DNA from: Brevibacillus_H sp049846925
Lineage (GTDB): Bacteria > Bacillota > Bacilli > Brevibacillales > Brevibacillaceae
Assembly: GCF_049846925.1 (NCBI RefSeq)
Contig: NZ_JBNCMT010000021.1
Location: forward strand, 32,792-96,791
Direction of reading: 5' to 3'
Length of the DNA: 64,000 nt
The position numbers were made by a program, and so were the translations under genes. Positions 16,200 to 24,725 of this stretch are shown piece after piece (positions within the stretch are counted from its first letter, which is position 1; every line of letters starts with the position of its first letter). The notes beneath the pieces were generated by a model, which searched no databases, was not told the origin of the DNA, and was given only the letters and a program-made list of their open reading frames with translations.

Positions 16200-16358
16200 A
16201 TGCAAACGACAGAAAGTGTAATTGCGGGTTATGAAACCGAAAGTCGGTTGATTCGTTTTTGTCCAAGTTGCTCTATAGAGTTTATGGAACCACTGCCTAA
16301 TGGTTACTTTGCTTGTGACAATTGTATGGTAGTTGGTCAAGTGGATGCCTATTTATAG
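16200..16358 (+). CDS. Small zinc-ribbon protein
   Basis: A 52-residue protein with two CxxC knuckles, CPSC and CDNC, 17 residues apart, the pattern of a zinc ribbon. AAAGGAG precedes the ATG. It sits between the thioredoxin-like and SLH genes. Function unknown; possibly a regulator or adaptor. Confidence 0.65.
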   Translation: MQTTESVIAGYETESRLIRFCPSCSIEFMEPLPNGYFACDNCMVVGQVDAYL

Positions 16359-16485
16359 GGAGGAAATGGTAAAATAAAGAAGAACTACTTAGTTAAATAG
16401 AAAGTGCGCTCGAACTTACCAGATCTGCTATAAATGGGCGAAGCATAAAAGAGTTAAGTACCAACCGATAAAGGAGGGTTAGCGG

Positions 16486-17373
16486 ATGAAACGAAAGTTT
16501 TTCACTCTGACAAGTAAAGTGATTTTGGCAGCCACACTTGCATTTGGCGGCACTGTAACAAGTTTGGCGATTTCGAATACGGCTACTGCTGCACCTGTAA
16601 AAAAGGACTATGAGAACCATCCAGAAAAGGCTAACATCCAATGGGCGCTGGACAATAAATTCATGTATCTGAATGCAGATGGAACTTTTCGGCCAGATAC
16701 TACAATATCACAAAGTCAACTGATCGCTGGACTTTCTGCCATGATGGGATTGAAGGATAAAGCACCTGTTCCTGAGATTCCGGTTGGTCACTGGGCAAAA
16801 GATGCTTACGAGAAGGCAAAAAAAGCTGGAATACTCAATGGTGTTACCATTGATAGCAACAAGCTTCTGCAAAAAGGTGAAGTTGCTATCATTACATTGA
16901 ATATCTACACGTCAATGTGGGGCAAGAAGCTTGATGGCTACACCAATGTTGGTATGTTAGTTAACACTGGTTGGATGAAGCCATTTCTCCCTGGTCCCAA
17001 ATACAACGAGACAGTCCTATTTACTCGTGCAGATACAGCAGCCATTCTAAAGGCGATCCATACGGATAAAATAGGAATTGCTACTGCTGAAAAGTATGCT
17101 TTGGAATTTCATAAGAGTCTGAGCATTAAGAATGGTGTTCTGACAATGAAGGTTCCAAAAGAATATGTTGAAGGAAATCTAATGCTTGGGGTTCAACTTC
17201 TCACACAAGACAATAAACTTGAACAAGCTCCATATGGAAAGACATACTCAATCAAATTATCAAGTTACAAAAAAATAGGCTTTTCAGCAATAGGTGATAA
17301 ATCAAGATCGTATGCTTCATACTTGTATGAATTACCAAAAATTGAGCGAATTGATGTTCGAAAAAGAAAATAG
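16486..17373 (+). CDS. Secreted SLH-domain protein
   Basis: S-layer homology domains bind secondary wall polymers and hold proteins on the Gram-positive surface. This 295-residue protein has a signal peptide (cut near ATAAP, residue ~36). SLH-like repeats follow: IQWALDNKFMYLNADGTFRP, then VGHWAKDAYEKAKKAGILNG, then NVGMLVNTGWMKPF. The C-terminal ~90 residues are not SLH. AAAGGAGGG precedes the ATG. Next to a giant surface protein, it may act as its wall anchor. Confidence 0.8.
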   Translation: MKRKFFTLTSKVILAATLAFGGTVTSLAISNTATAAPVKKDYENHPEKANIQWALDNKFMYLNADGTFRPDTTISQSQLIAGLSAMMGLKDKAPVPEIPVGHWAKDAYEKAKKAGILNGVTIDSNKLLQKGEVAIITLNIYTSMWGKKLDGYTNVGMLVNTGWMKPFLPGPKYNETVLFTRADTAAILKAIHTDKIGIATAEKYALEFHKSLSIKNGVLTMKVPKEYVEGNLMLGVQLLTQDNKLEQAPYGKTYSIKLSSYKKIGFSAIGDKSRSYASYLYELPKIERIDVRKRK

Positions 17374-17388
17374 CAATGGGGTGGCAAA

Positions 17389-20300
17389 ATGAAGCTAAAA
17401 AGATTTGTTAGACAAGCCACTAAGACCATACTAGCCTTAATTGTTACAGGGGGTGGGATACTTGGGTATCTTGCCCCCTCTCAATTTGCTTCTGCTTCAA
17501 TAGCTGCTAGTGATCATGGAATTACTTTAGCAAAAATCAACAAAGCCAAGGTGCTAGTCAAGCCATTTACAGAGCTAAACATATCGGCACTTGATGGAGT
17601 TAAATTGGGTGCAATTATGGCAGATATTAAGGTAGATGGTGCGAATGCTGGGAATGCACTTGGCTTTGTTGATTCCAATGCCCAAGCGGATAGAGGCTGG
17701 TACTATGTTGACGAAACAGAAGCAAGACAATGGGTAACTCAACTTAATGGAAATCCTGATTATGTGTTAAACAGCAGTCGCTCAAATGTGTATCGAGCAG
17801 AGGTAAAGGATGACAAAGGATTTATTAGTTCATACCAAGCCTATAACCTTGCTGAACTTGCTGTTGCATCAGGCGGTCACGGGAAAATAGATGGGGATAA
17901 CCTTGTGCAAAAATCTTCTGACCCTGATGACTATTGGAAATCGGTTGGACAATTCTATACGACCCCAAGACCGATCGCTTCTGTTAAAACAGAAAATCCA
18001 ACATATAAGGTCAACCAAACGGTTAATATCTTGGCTTCTGCTACCGACCACAGCTACTACGATCAGGGTATACTCATTGAGAATCTTGCAGTTTTCAACG
18101 TGACAACGAATAGTGGCTACCAATCGCTTATTACCGGCAGGGAAATTCGACCATCTCCCCAAGCAGGTGTAAATTACACGTGGAACGGCTCAGGAGCAAC
18201 TGATCAACAAATGAAATTTGTACCAACGACTCCTGGAACGTACAAAGTCTATTTGTATATCAGGGATTTACACGGTCGAGCAGCTCAAAACTCGTCAGAT
18301 GTGAAAAGTACTGTGGCGTATGAATACACATTTACCGTTGATCCAGCCCCGGTACAAGCGAATTTGCTAGTCGATGAAAGCAGTATCACCTTCTATCCAG
18401 CCAACGTTACCAATTGGAGCGAATTGAGAAAAGTTGAATTTGATGTAGTCAACCAAAGCCAAACGACGTACAACCCGTTGTTGGCTTTTAAATTTGCCAC
18501 TAGTTCTGATCCAAGTGCATCGGCTGTGACTGCAACACTTACTTCAACACCGGCTTTATCTAGTGGAAAAGCAACAAATCTCGCTGGAGGTGAGCGCAGG
18601 CGTTATAGTGTTTCGGTTAGCGGACTGAGTAGCTCAGCAACCACACTCTATTTTGCGGCCAACATCAACTATGACAAGTCAACGCCGCCCGATGAGACAG
18701 ATTGGACAGACAACAGGGGGGCCAAACCAATCAGTCTAGGTTCCATTTCCGAATCATGTGATATTGAGCACCCGACTCCAGGTTTGCAGATGCTTGTAAG
18801 TGCTATGGCAGATAGTGGCGATATAGAAAGATTAATGGGAAGTGGTAGCTATACGTTTAAGAAAGACACCTGGTATCTGCATGTAAGCCACCCTGCTGGG
18901 AAAAAAGGCACTTGGAGATTAAATGGAACGATAATTGGTTCCAATGTGAATTATGTGGAAATAGAGAACAATATTCCCAAAACATTTACCCTTACTTTTG
19001 AGAATGGGAGTAATTGTTGGGTCTTAAATGGATCGAAAGAGGGGGAGACCGAGTATAAATGCTATATTGAGTACTCCAGGGGTATCTCTGAGATTTATGA
19101 TGATGTCCCAAAGTTAATCAAAGTTGCCATTGGAGAACAGTTAAACTTCAAAGCGTTCTATACCTTTATTGATCCAGATGACGGGAAACGCAAAACAAAA
19201 CCTGCTGAAGTAATCTGGAAAGCCATTAAGCCTGATCTGTCGGAGATAATTCTCACTATGACAGAAAATGACAATGACAGGGGAGGTTTAATTCCTTACA
19301 GGACGAATGAACTAACATTACCCAACCCTTCGGCTCCACCTGAAAGTCAGCTTTTGTTGAATAAAGGCGGGGAGAAATACACCGTCTTTGTTGACGAAGA
19401 AGTCAATGGTGATGCAGTTAGGTGCAAAATGGATGTTGTAATCGAGGTAAACGAAAGTTGTTCGATAGACCAACAGAAAAGTCTTAAAGTGATGGTAACA
19501 GGTGAACCTCCATCTGAAATAACAGACATTGAGCTTAATTACTATGATTCGGGTGGTAACCTTGATTACCAAAATGATATATTTTTCAACAGTTTCACCG
19601 AACTTCCAGATGGCAGATACGATACCCACATGAATGTTGCTGCTACCTACCCTGGTAAATGGTACTATGGTGATCCGAAAAATAACAAGTTAATAGCCGA
19701 ACAAAGATCAGCAAATTTACCAATTGATGTAATTTTACCAGCAAGTCTTGAACCGGATGAGTATGTAAAACTATATTTTGTTTCCAGTTCTCCAGCTAAT
19801 TGTACGTTCAGTGTAGGGTTTACTGCTAGATCACAAGATTCTTGTGAAATACCTGAGTATGTAACCATCAATGGAACAAAAACAGTACAAAGGGGAACAG
19901 CAATTAACCTGTCACCAGAGGATTTTATCACCCTCCCTTATAATTTCAAGGGTATCGAGTTTCACCCTGGAATGAAGGCTCAAGCAAACTTATATCTCAA
20001 GCAGAATGGTGAATGGATTCGCAGGCTTCCCAACGGAGACTGGTTATGGGGAACTAATCATGATTACAATAGCCATGATGTTAGGTTTCCAAAAGATGAA
20101 GAGGGCAACTATATCTCAGGAGAGTATAAGTTGTCCTGGTATTCTGGAGAAGACATTGCAGAAGAATGTGAAGGATATATCATCATCTATTTGGATGCAG
20201 GAAACACACCAACTTCTTGTGATATTACTACATCACCTATGCAGGCAACGTTGAATGCTGGAACAACCACAACAACTGTGAGAAGCAATGGAACATTCAC

Positions 20301-22446
20301 AATGCCAAGTGGAATCACCAGCTTAAAAGTCACTTTTTCTGAACAAGGTGAATTGCTTGTAAATGGTAGTTCGAAAGGAAGAAATACTACATTTACGATA
20401 ACCATTTCCTCAACTGCTACCCTTGAGTTCAAGCCTAACACACCAACAAATACGAACTGCTGGAAGATCACAGTGAAACCTGCAAGTGGCGGTGGAGGCC
20501 CTGATCCGCAAGGTTGTGATATTGCGACATCACCAGCAATTGTATCGGCTGTAGTTGGCACGAACACAGTTAGCTTACCAAGTGGTGGAACTTACACGAT
20601 GCCAAGTGGTGTTACTCAAATAAAGCTAACATTTGCAGAAACAGGAACACTAAAACTAAATGGGGCTTCGAAAGGTTCAGGCAAAACATTTACTGTAATG
20701 ATTAGCTCCACCTCCACTCTGGAGTTTACAGCCAGTACACCTACTGCTACCAACTGTTGGGGTCAAACGATTGTTCTTGGTGCAACTCAAGATTGTAGCA
20801 TAGTGTTTATGCACATATATGACTCCAAAAAAGGTGATGTAACACTGAATGTGCCAAGTGGTAGTACCCATTCAATCAATGCAGCAAAACTGGATAATTT
20901 CGGAGTGGTTTTGTCTGATTCAGCAACCGACTTTCATTTTTTAGTGAAGGCAACCTACACAGGTCCAAAACCGAATGAATCCCAAGTTCCAGATGAAGGG
21001 TACTCAGTTAGTAATTTGAATCAAGGAACTTACACTGTTAAGGCTGTAGTTAATGATACAGCTTTACCTCAAGCTGTTGGATGCCAATTCACAGTAACGC
21101 TAAAGATTGGGACCACTACTATTCCAGAAGAACCTGAGATTCCATCTGGAGGTGGAGGCGGCAACCATGATGCTGGTAAGTCTATCATACGGCTATTTGA
21201 TAGTGACAATCGTGAACTTGCATTGAATGCAGATGGAGTTTGGGAACGTGAACCAGTTCGTGTCCGTGTGGAACTGCCTTATCAAAAAATTGACCAACTC
21301 TACGTAACCATAACCAACGAGATCAATCAGAAAATCACGGAGAGGGTAGATCAGATCGAGGGGCTATATGGTGAATTTGAAAATGTAAAGGTAACACCTA
21401 CCCCTGAAAGTATAGCTTCTGCCAAAGCCTTTGCAACCTATCAGCCAGCATCCATTACATTGAAGGTAAGTGGTCCAGGGCTTCCACAGAACTTCACAGT
21501 ATCTAGTTCAGCTCAACATGCCGAGCATATCTATACAGGTACAACGGTTCCGACTGAGACCACATGGAGAGATGTACTTAACGGAACTGATTATGTAGCA
21601 ACACTGGATGGATTCAGTATTATCATGAAAACAAAGGCAAGTTTCAACATCTACTATGAAGTAAAGCGAATAGAAGAGGAACCTTGTGGTACTGATCCAG
21701 ATACTGGTGAGGATATACTTTGTGAAGTTGAATACTTCGATCCCAAAACCGAGACAGATGAAATTAGCTTTGATTACACGATTACCGTCCAAAAGGCAGA
21801 TGACCGAAAGTTTGAAGTGTTTGAACCGAATGCCAAGCTTGTCTTGCTTCACACCCCAGAATGGCAGAAAATCCACGCAAAAGACGAGTACAAGTCCAGT
21901 ACAATCAAGTCCTGGTATGCAGGTGAAACGATCCTAACACACGTCATTCTGGAGCCAAGACATAAACATCCTGTTAGCGGCAAATATCCAGTCATTCAAT
22001 CAACGACAAGTTGGATGAGAGAATTGGGTGGGGTTGCCAACTGGATGAAGCGTGCAAGGGTGAAGGAACGCCCCTACTGGCATCAGGTTAGCCTAACGTT
22101 GGTACAGGAGGGTCAGACTCTATGGGCTGGGCCAAAACGTGATGTACCCGATCCAAATCGACCAGGGAAGTACCTCTTCCGAAACAGGGAGAAAGGAGTA
22201 GACAATGGCGTAGGGCGTCATGACAAGAAAGGTCCGATCACCATGGGAGATATCTGGTACGGGCTTCAACCGGGTGAAAACTATAGTGTACAGGGCATTG
22301 TTCAGTTTAACTTCGGCGTGTCAAAAGGGTTCCAACTATTTGACAAAAATAATGGATCAGGCAGCCAATTACAAGATTACCGCTCTGAAATTGAGATCAT
22401 TGATAATGCATTAAGTCGGGTGCTTAACTTCACCCAACGGAAGTAA
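17389..22446 (+). CDS. Giant secreted adhesin-like protein with Cys-paired modules
   Basis: A 1,685-residue exported protein with a signal peptide (cut near residue 38). An N-terminal domain is followed by an Ig/CARDB-like region (residues ~320-450). A chain of modules follows, most starting C(D/S/E)I and ending with a Cys such as NCW. Two modules near residues 944-1125 (from CDITTSP and CDIATSP) are close tandem copies. Gly-rich linkers and a C-terminal beta-rich domain close it. No LPXTG anchor is seen. Regular Cys pairs are unusual for a Gram-positive surface protein and fit the CGYC protein nearby. Likely a pilus-tip or mating adhesin. Confidence 0.75.
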   Translation: MKLKRFVRQATKTILALIVTGGGILGYLAPSQFASASIAASDHGITLAKINKAKVLVKPFTELNISALDGVKLGAIMADIKVDGANAGNALGFVDSNAQADRGWYYVDETEARQWVTQLNGNPDYVLNSSRSNVYRAEVKDDKGFISSYQAYNLAELAVASGGHGKIDGDNLVQKSSDPDDYWKSVGQFYTTPRPIASVKTENPTYKVNQTVNILASATDHSYYDQGILIENLAVFNVTTNSGYQSLITGREIRPSPQAGVNYTWNGSGATDQQMKFVPTTPGTYKVYLYIRDLHGRAAQNSSDVKSTVAYEYTFTVDPAPVQANLLVDESSITFYPANVTNWSELRKVEFDVVNQSQTTYNPLLAFKFATSSDPSASAVTATLTSTPALSSGKATNLAGGERRRYSVSVSGLSSSATTLYFAANINYDKSTPPDETDWTDNRGAKPISLGSISESCDIEHPTPGLQMLVSAMADSGDIERLMGSGSYTFKKDTWYLHVSHPAGKKGTWRLNGTIIGSNVNYVEIENNIPKTFTLTFENGSNCWVLNGSKEGETEYKCYIEYSRGISEIYDDVPKLIKVAIGEQLNFKAFYTFIDPDDGKRKTKPAEVIWKAIKPDLSEIILTMTENDNDRGGLIPYRTNELTLPNPSAPPESQLLLNKGGEKYTVFVDEEVNGDAVRCKMDVVIEVNESCSIDQQKSLKVMVTGEPPSEITDIELNYYDSGGNLDYQNDIFFNSFTELPDGRYDTHMNVAATYPGKWYYGDPKNNKLIAEQRSANLPIDVILPASLEPDEYVKLYFVSSSPANCTFSVGFTARSQDSCEIPEYVTINGTKTVQRGTAINLSPEDFITLPYNFKGIEFHPGMKAQANLYLKQNGEWIRRLPNGDWLWGTNHDYNSHDVRFPKDEEGNYISGEYKLSWYSGEDIAEECEGYIIIYLDAGNTPTSCDITTSPMQATLNAGTTTTTVRSNGTFTMPSGITSLKVTFSEQGELLVNGSSKGRNTTFTITISSTATLEFKPNTPTNTNCWKITVKPASGGGGPDPQGCDIATSPAIVSAVVGTNTVSLPSGGTYTMPSGVTQIKLTFAETGTLKLNGASKGSGKTFTVMISSTSTLEFTASTPTATNCWGQTIVLGATQDCSIVFMHIYDSKKGDVTLNVPSGSTHSINAAKLDNFGVVLSDSATDFHFLVKATYTGPKPNESQVPDEGYSVSNLNQGTYTVKAVVNDTALPQAVGCQFTVTLKIGTTTIPEEPEIPSGGGGGNHDAGKSIIRLFDSDNRELALNADGVWEREPVRVRVELPYQKIDQLYVTITNEINQKITERVDQIEGLYGEFENVKVTPTPESIASAKAFATYQPASITLKVSGPGLPQNFTVSSSAQHAEHIYTGTTVPTETTWRDVLNGTDYVATLDGFSIIMKTKASFNIYYEVKRIEEEPCGTDPDTGEDILCEVEYFDPKTETDEISFDYTITVQKADDRKFEVFEPNAKLVLLHTPEWQKIHAKDEYKSSTIKSWYAGETILTHVILEPRHKHPVSGKYPVIQSTTSWMRELGGVANWMKRARVKERPYWHQVSLTLVQEGQTLWAGPKRDVPDPNRPGKYLFRNREKGVDNGVGRHDKKGPITMGDIWYGLQPGENYSVQGIVQFNFGVSKGFQLFDKNNGSGSQLQDYRSEIEIIDNALSRVLNFTQRK

Positions 22447-22452
22447 TAGGTA

Positions 22453-22480
22453 CTCCCTCTTGTTAAAGAACAGGAGGGAG
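22453..22480. terminator. Stem-loop after the adhesin gene
   Basis: CTCCCTCTTGTT / AACAGGAGGGAG pair over 12 bp with one wobble and a 4-nt loop, just behind the stop codon. No T-run follows, so termination is uncertain. Confidence 0.5.
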
Positions 22481-22590
22481 GTTAAATGCAACATGGCTTT
22501 TCTTGTAGTAATAGGATACGATAAGAGTAATAAATGATAACTTCCACCGAATGTTGTACCAGAAAGTAAGCAGGAAAGAAGGGATCAAAG

Positions 22591-22716
22591 ATGGCCTTGA
22601 ACAAACAAAACTCAAAGCAGCCGAACCAGAATGGAGCGAACAAAAGCATCCGGGATCTGACGAAAAAAGTTTGCGATAGAAATGATGAGGCACTTAGGAA
22701 GTTGGCAAAAAATTGA
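22591..22716 (+). CDS. Small Phd-like antitoxin candidate
   Basis: A 41-residue charged protein with GAAAGAAGGGA before its ATG. Its end overlaps the start of the Doc-like gene by 4 nt (TTGA), the usual antitoxin-toxin arrangement. The product is Asn/Lys-rich with a helical end (IRDLTKKVCDRNDEALRKLAKN region). It is shorter than Phd, so it may be only the toxin-neutralising part. Assignment is from context. Confidence 0.5.
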   Translation: MALNKQNSKQPNQNGANKSIRDLTKKVCDRNDEALRKLAKN

Positions 22717-23096
22717 TTTCATTATCTCCACAAGATATTCGTGACATTCATGAAGTTATGTTAGAACGGTATGGGGGATTATCAGGTGAACATGAGCCGG
22801 GATTAATTGAGTTCATGGCAGACAAACCTTTTCAGGAGTTTGCCGGACAACAATTATATCCCGGCTTATTTGTTAAAGCAGCCGTGTACATGCATGGCTT
22901 TGCCACAGCTCAGTACTTTGCGGATGGGAACAAGAGAACAGCGTATGGCTGTGCAGCAGTCTTTCTAGAGCTGAATGGTTACTCGATTATCGTTACAGAT
23001 GAGGAACTCTTTACTACATGTAAAAAAGTTGCAAACAAGCAAATGACAATTGAAGAATTGGCTTTTTGGCTGAGAAGACACGCAAAACCCCACTAA
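22713..23096 (+). CDS. doc: Doc/Fic-family toxin-like protein with altered catalytic His
   Basis: Doc toxins phosphorylate EF-Tu and belong to the Fic fold. The 127-residue protein aligns through KAAVYMHGF, FADGNKRTAYGCAAVFLELNGY and the C-terminal helix. The family motif HxFxDGNKR reads QYFADGNKR here, so the catalytic His is Gln. Activity is therefore doubtful unless an alternative residue serves. TTG start overlaps the preceding small gene. It lies inside the pilus gene run, bounded by a strong terminator, which suggests a plasmid-addiction module or its remnant. Confidence 0.85.
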   Translation: MISLSPQDIRDIHEVMLERYGGLSGEHEPGLIEFMADKPFQEFAGQQLYPGLFVKAAVYMHGFATAQYFADGNKRTAYGCAAVFLELNGYSIIVTDEELFTTCKKVANKQMTIEELAFWLRRHAKPH

Positions 23097-23121
23097 TATC
23101 CTTTAAATTAGTGGGGTTTTT
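23085..23121 (+). terminator. Strong terminator after doc-like gene
   Basis: CCCCACTAAT / ATTAGTGGGG, a 10-bp perfect stem, is followed by TTTTTC. The stop codon of the doc-like gene lies in the stem. Confidence 0.9.
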
Positions 23122-23142
23122 CATTTAAGGGGGGAGGTCAGA

Positions 23143-23565
23143 ATGAAATACGTCATTGCCACATTGATTTCCATTATGTTGCTGGTAGCTGTTCCGAGCG
23201 GCTTTGCTCAAGTTCACAAGTATATTCAGGAACAAGAGAACGTCCGACATGTAGCAGCTAACCTTACCATGCACTTAGCCAAAAAAGGAACACTTCAACC
23301 AGCCAATATTCAATCGATTGTATCTAGCTTTTTACAAGATGAAATATTGAAAAAAGCTCTTCCCATTGATAGCGATAAAGTAACAATCATCATCACACGA
23401 GAAAATGGCTTCTCGGATGAGGAACTAACTGCCTACGATACCTTCAAAGTAGTTGTTCACTACCCTCGTCCGAGATTAATTGCATGGCTGGATGTTGTTC
23501 CTGATCTGAACATGGAACTGTACGGAACGATGGAACCAGTACCGCATTACAAGGAGGGAACTTAG
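23143..23565 (+). CDS. Pseudopilin-like exported protein
   Basis: A 140-residue protein with an N-terminal hydrophobic helix (VIATLISIMLLVAVPSGFA) and an outer alpha/beta domain. It resembles the protein at 15191-15607 in plan and length. GGGGGGAGG precedes the ATG. It overlaps the next gene by one base. Likely TadE/minor-pilin-like, placed behind the adhesin gene. Confidence 0.65.
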   Translation: MKYVIATLISIMLLVAVPSGFAQVHKYIQEQENVRHVAANLTMHLAKKGTLQPANIQSIVSSFLQDEILKKALPIDSDKVTIIITRENGFSDEELTAYDTFKVVVHYPRPRLIAWLDVVPDLNMELYGTMEPVPHYKEGT

Positions 23566-24167
23566 TGCCGGTTTTCTTATTTTCTCTCTTTCTATTACTC
23601 TTTACTTCAATTATCGGTACGAATCATGTAGACACGGCCAACACGATGGCTAAACGAACCTGGTTACAAGATCAAGTTGATATGGCTTTATTTCATGCTT
23701 CCATCGTACCAGTAGATGACGGACTGACAGAAGGGTTGGTTGAGATCCGTCTGGATGAAGCGAGGCAGCGATATTATGAACGCTTGCAACAAAATGGAGG
23801 GTTAACACAACCCTCACCATCTTCCCCGATAGTGAATTCTGGTGAAAAGAGTGTAACCATGAATCCGGTTGCCATGCAGGTACTATTCATCAGTGCTGAA
23901 GAAGCACGAAGCTCTTGGGATATAATTATGCGTTTCACTGGTACATCATGGCAGGAGGTTAGTCGGATAGATAAAGGTACCGGCGGGGAATTGGTTTTAC
24001 GGATCATTACGAAATCAGGAAAAACATTGATGTTACCACCAAAGTATATTCAGGGACCATCATTGGTTGCTGTTGCATATGCAGACGAACCTCCATTAAA
24101 TCCGTATGCAGGTGAAAGTGAAATACCAATCGTCAGTGTTCAAAGTATATATGAGGGAAGCAGATAA
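23565..24167 (+). CDS. Exported protein, possible minor pilin
   Basis: A 200-residue protein with a single N-terminal hydrophobic helix (FLFSLFLLLFTSIIG) and a long outer domain with a Pro/Ser linker. It is translationally coupled to the pseudopilin-like gene before it (GTG start overlaps TAG). The layout resembles TadF/TadG-type minor subunits, but no specific motif is seen. Confidence 0.6.
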   Translation: MPVFLFSLFLLLFTSIIGTNHVDTANTMAKRTWLQDQVDMALFHASIVPVDDGLTEGLVEIRLDEARQRYYERLQQNGGLTQPSPSSPIVNSGEKSVTMNPVAMQVLFISAEEARSSWDIIMRFTGTSWQEVSRIDKGTGGELVLRIITKSGKTLMLPPKYIQGPSLVAVAYADEPPLNPYAGESEIPIVSVQSIYEGSR

Positions 24168-24320
24168 AAATTGATCAGGAGAATGGTAGGACAGGGTTAA
24201 ATGAACAGGAGAAGCAACAGATAAATTGGCAACGCCAAGTGATCAAGGAAGAAATGGCAGAACAGAAGATCAAATGAATACGAAAAATCACGGGCGCTTC
24301 TGATCTAACGGGGGCGTCTT

Positions 24321-24394
24321 TTTCGTTTTCTCATGCTGGTTATAAGCCTGTAGGTTTGTATCTGGCAAAGAAAACGAAAGGTATGAAAACGAAA
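24321..24394. promoter_or_regulatory. tubC: Candidate tubC centromere / TubR operator repeats
   Basis: The decamer GAAAACGAAA occurs three times directly upstream of tubR: inverted at 24321-24330 and direct at 24370-24379 and 24385-24394. TubR binds a repeat array (tubC) upstream of its own gene in known type III partition systems. The array here is short and could be operator, centromere or both. Confidence 0.5.
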
Positions 24395-24413
24395 AGAAAG
24401 GAGGAATCATCGA

Positions 24414-24725
24414 TTGAAACAGGCGCTTTACGATCAACGAAACTATGAACTATTTCGAAGTAAGTTATCTGCCAATCACAGAGAGATACTATGCATCATT
24501 GGGGAAAACCCCAAGATAAACAAGCAAACCATTATTGATAAAAGCCCATTTTCAAAAACAGTTGTTAATGGTTGTATTGAAGCTCTGCATTTTGCAGGCT
24601 TCGTAGAGATACAATCCATTTCTCTTAAACGGCAGACGCTTTACGAGTTATCTATGGAAGGGCAATTATTCGTAGATTACCTAATCGATGTCGCAGGAAA
24701 GGAGGGATTCATTGATCATGAGTAG
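24414..24725 (+). CDS. tubR: TubR-like winged-helix partition protein
   Basis: TubR binds the plasmid centromere tubC and links it to TubZ filaments, and also represses its operon. The 103-residue protein is a winged helix: HREILCIIGENPKINKQTII, SKTVVNGCIEALHFAGFVEI, LYELSMEGQLFVDYL. The TTG at 24414 has AAAGGAGG 9 nt before it. It overlaps tubZ by 8 nt, the classical tubRZ arrangement. Confidence 0.8.
   Translation: MKQALYDQRNYELFRSKLSANHREILCIIGENPKINKQTIIDKSPFSKTVVNGCIEALHFAGFVEIQSISLKRQTLYELSMEGQLFVDYLIDVAGKEGFIDHE

Noticed and set aside
20187..20567. Hydrophobic Val-rich minus-strand frame
   Set aside because: Antisense of the two Thr-rich tandem modules of the giant adhesin; no start signals.
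24170..24277. 35-codon frame with a possible ATT start and Gln/Glu-rich product
   Set aside because: No paralogue or clear ribosome site supports it, unlike the ATT gene at 14598; could be chance.
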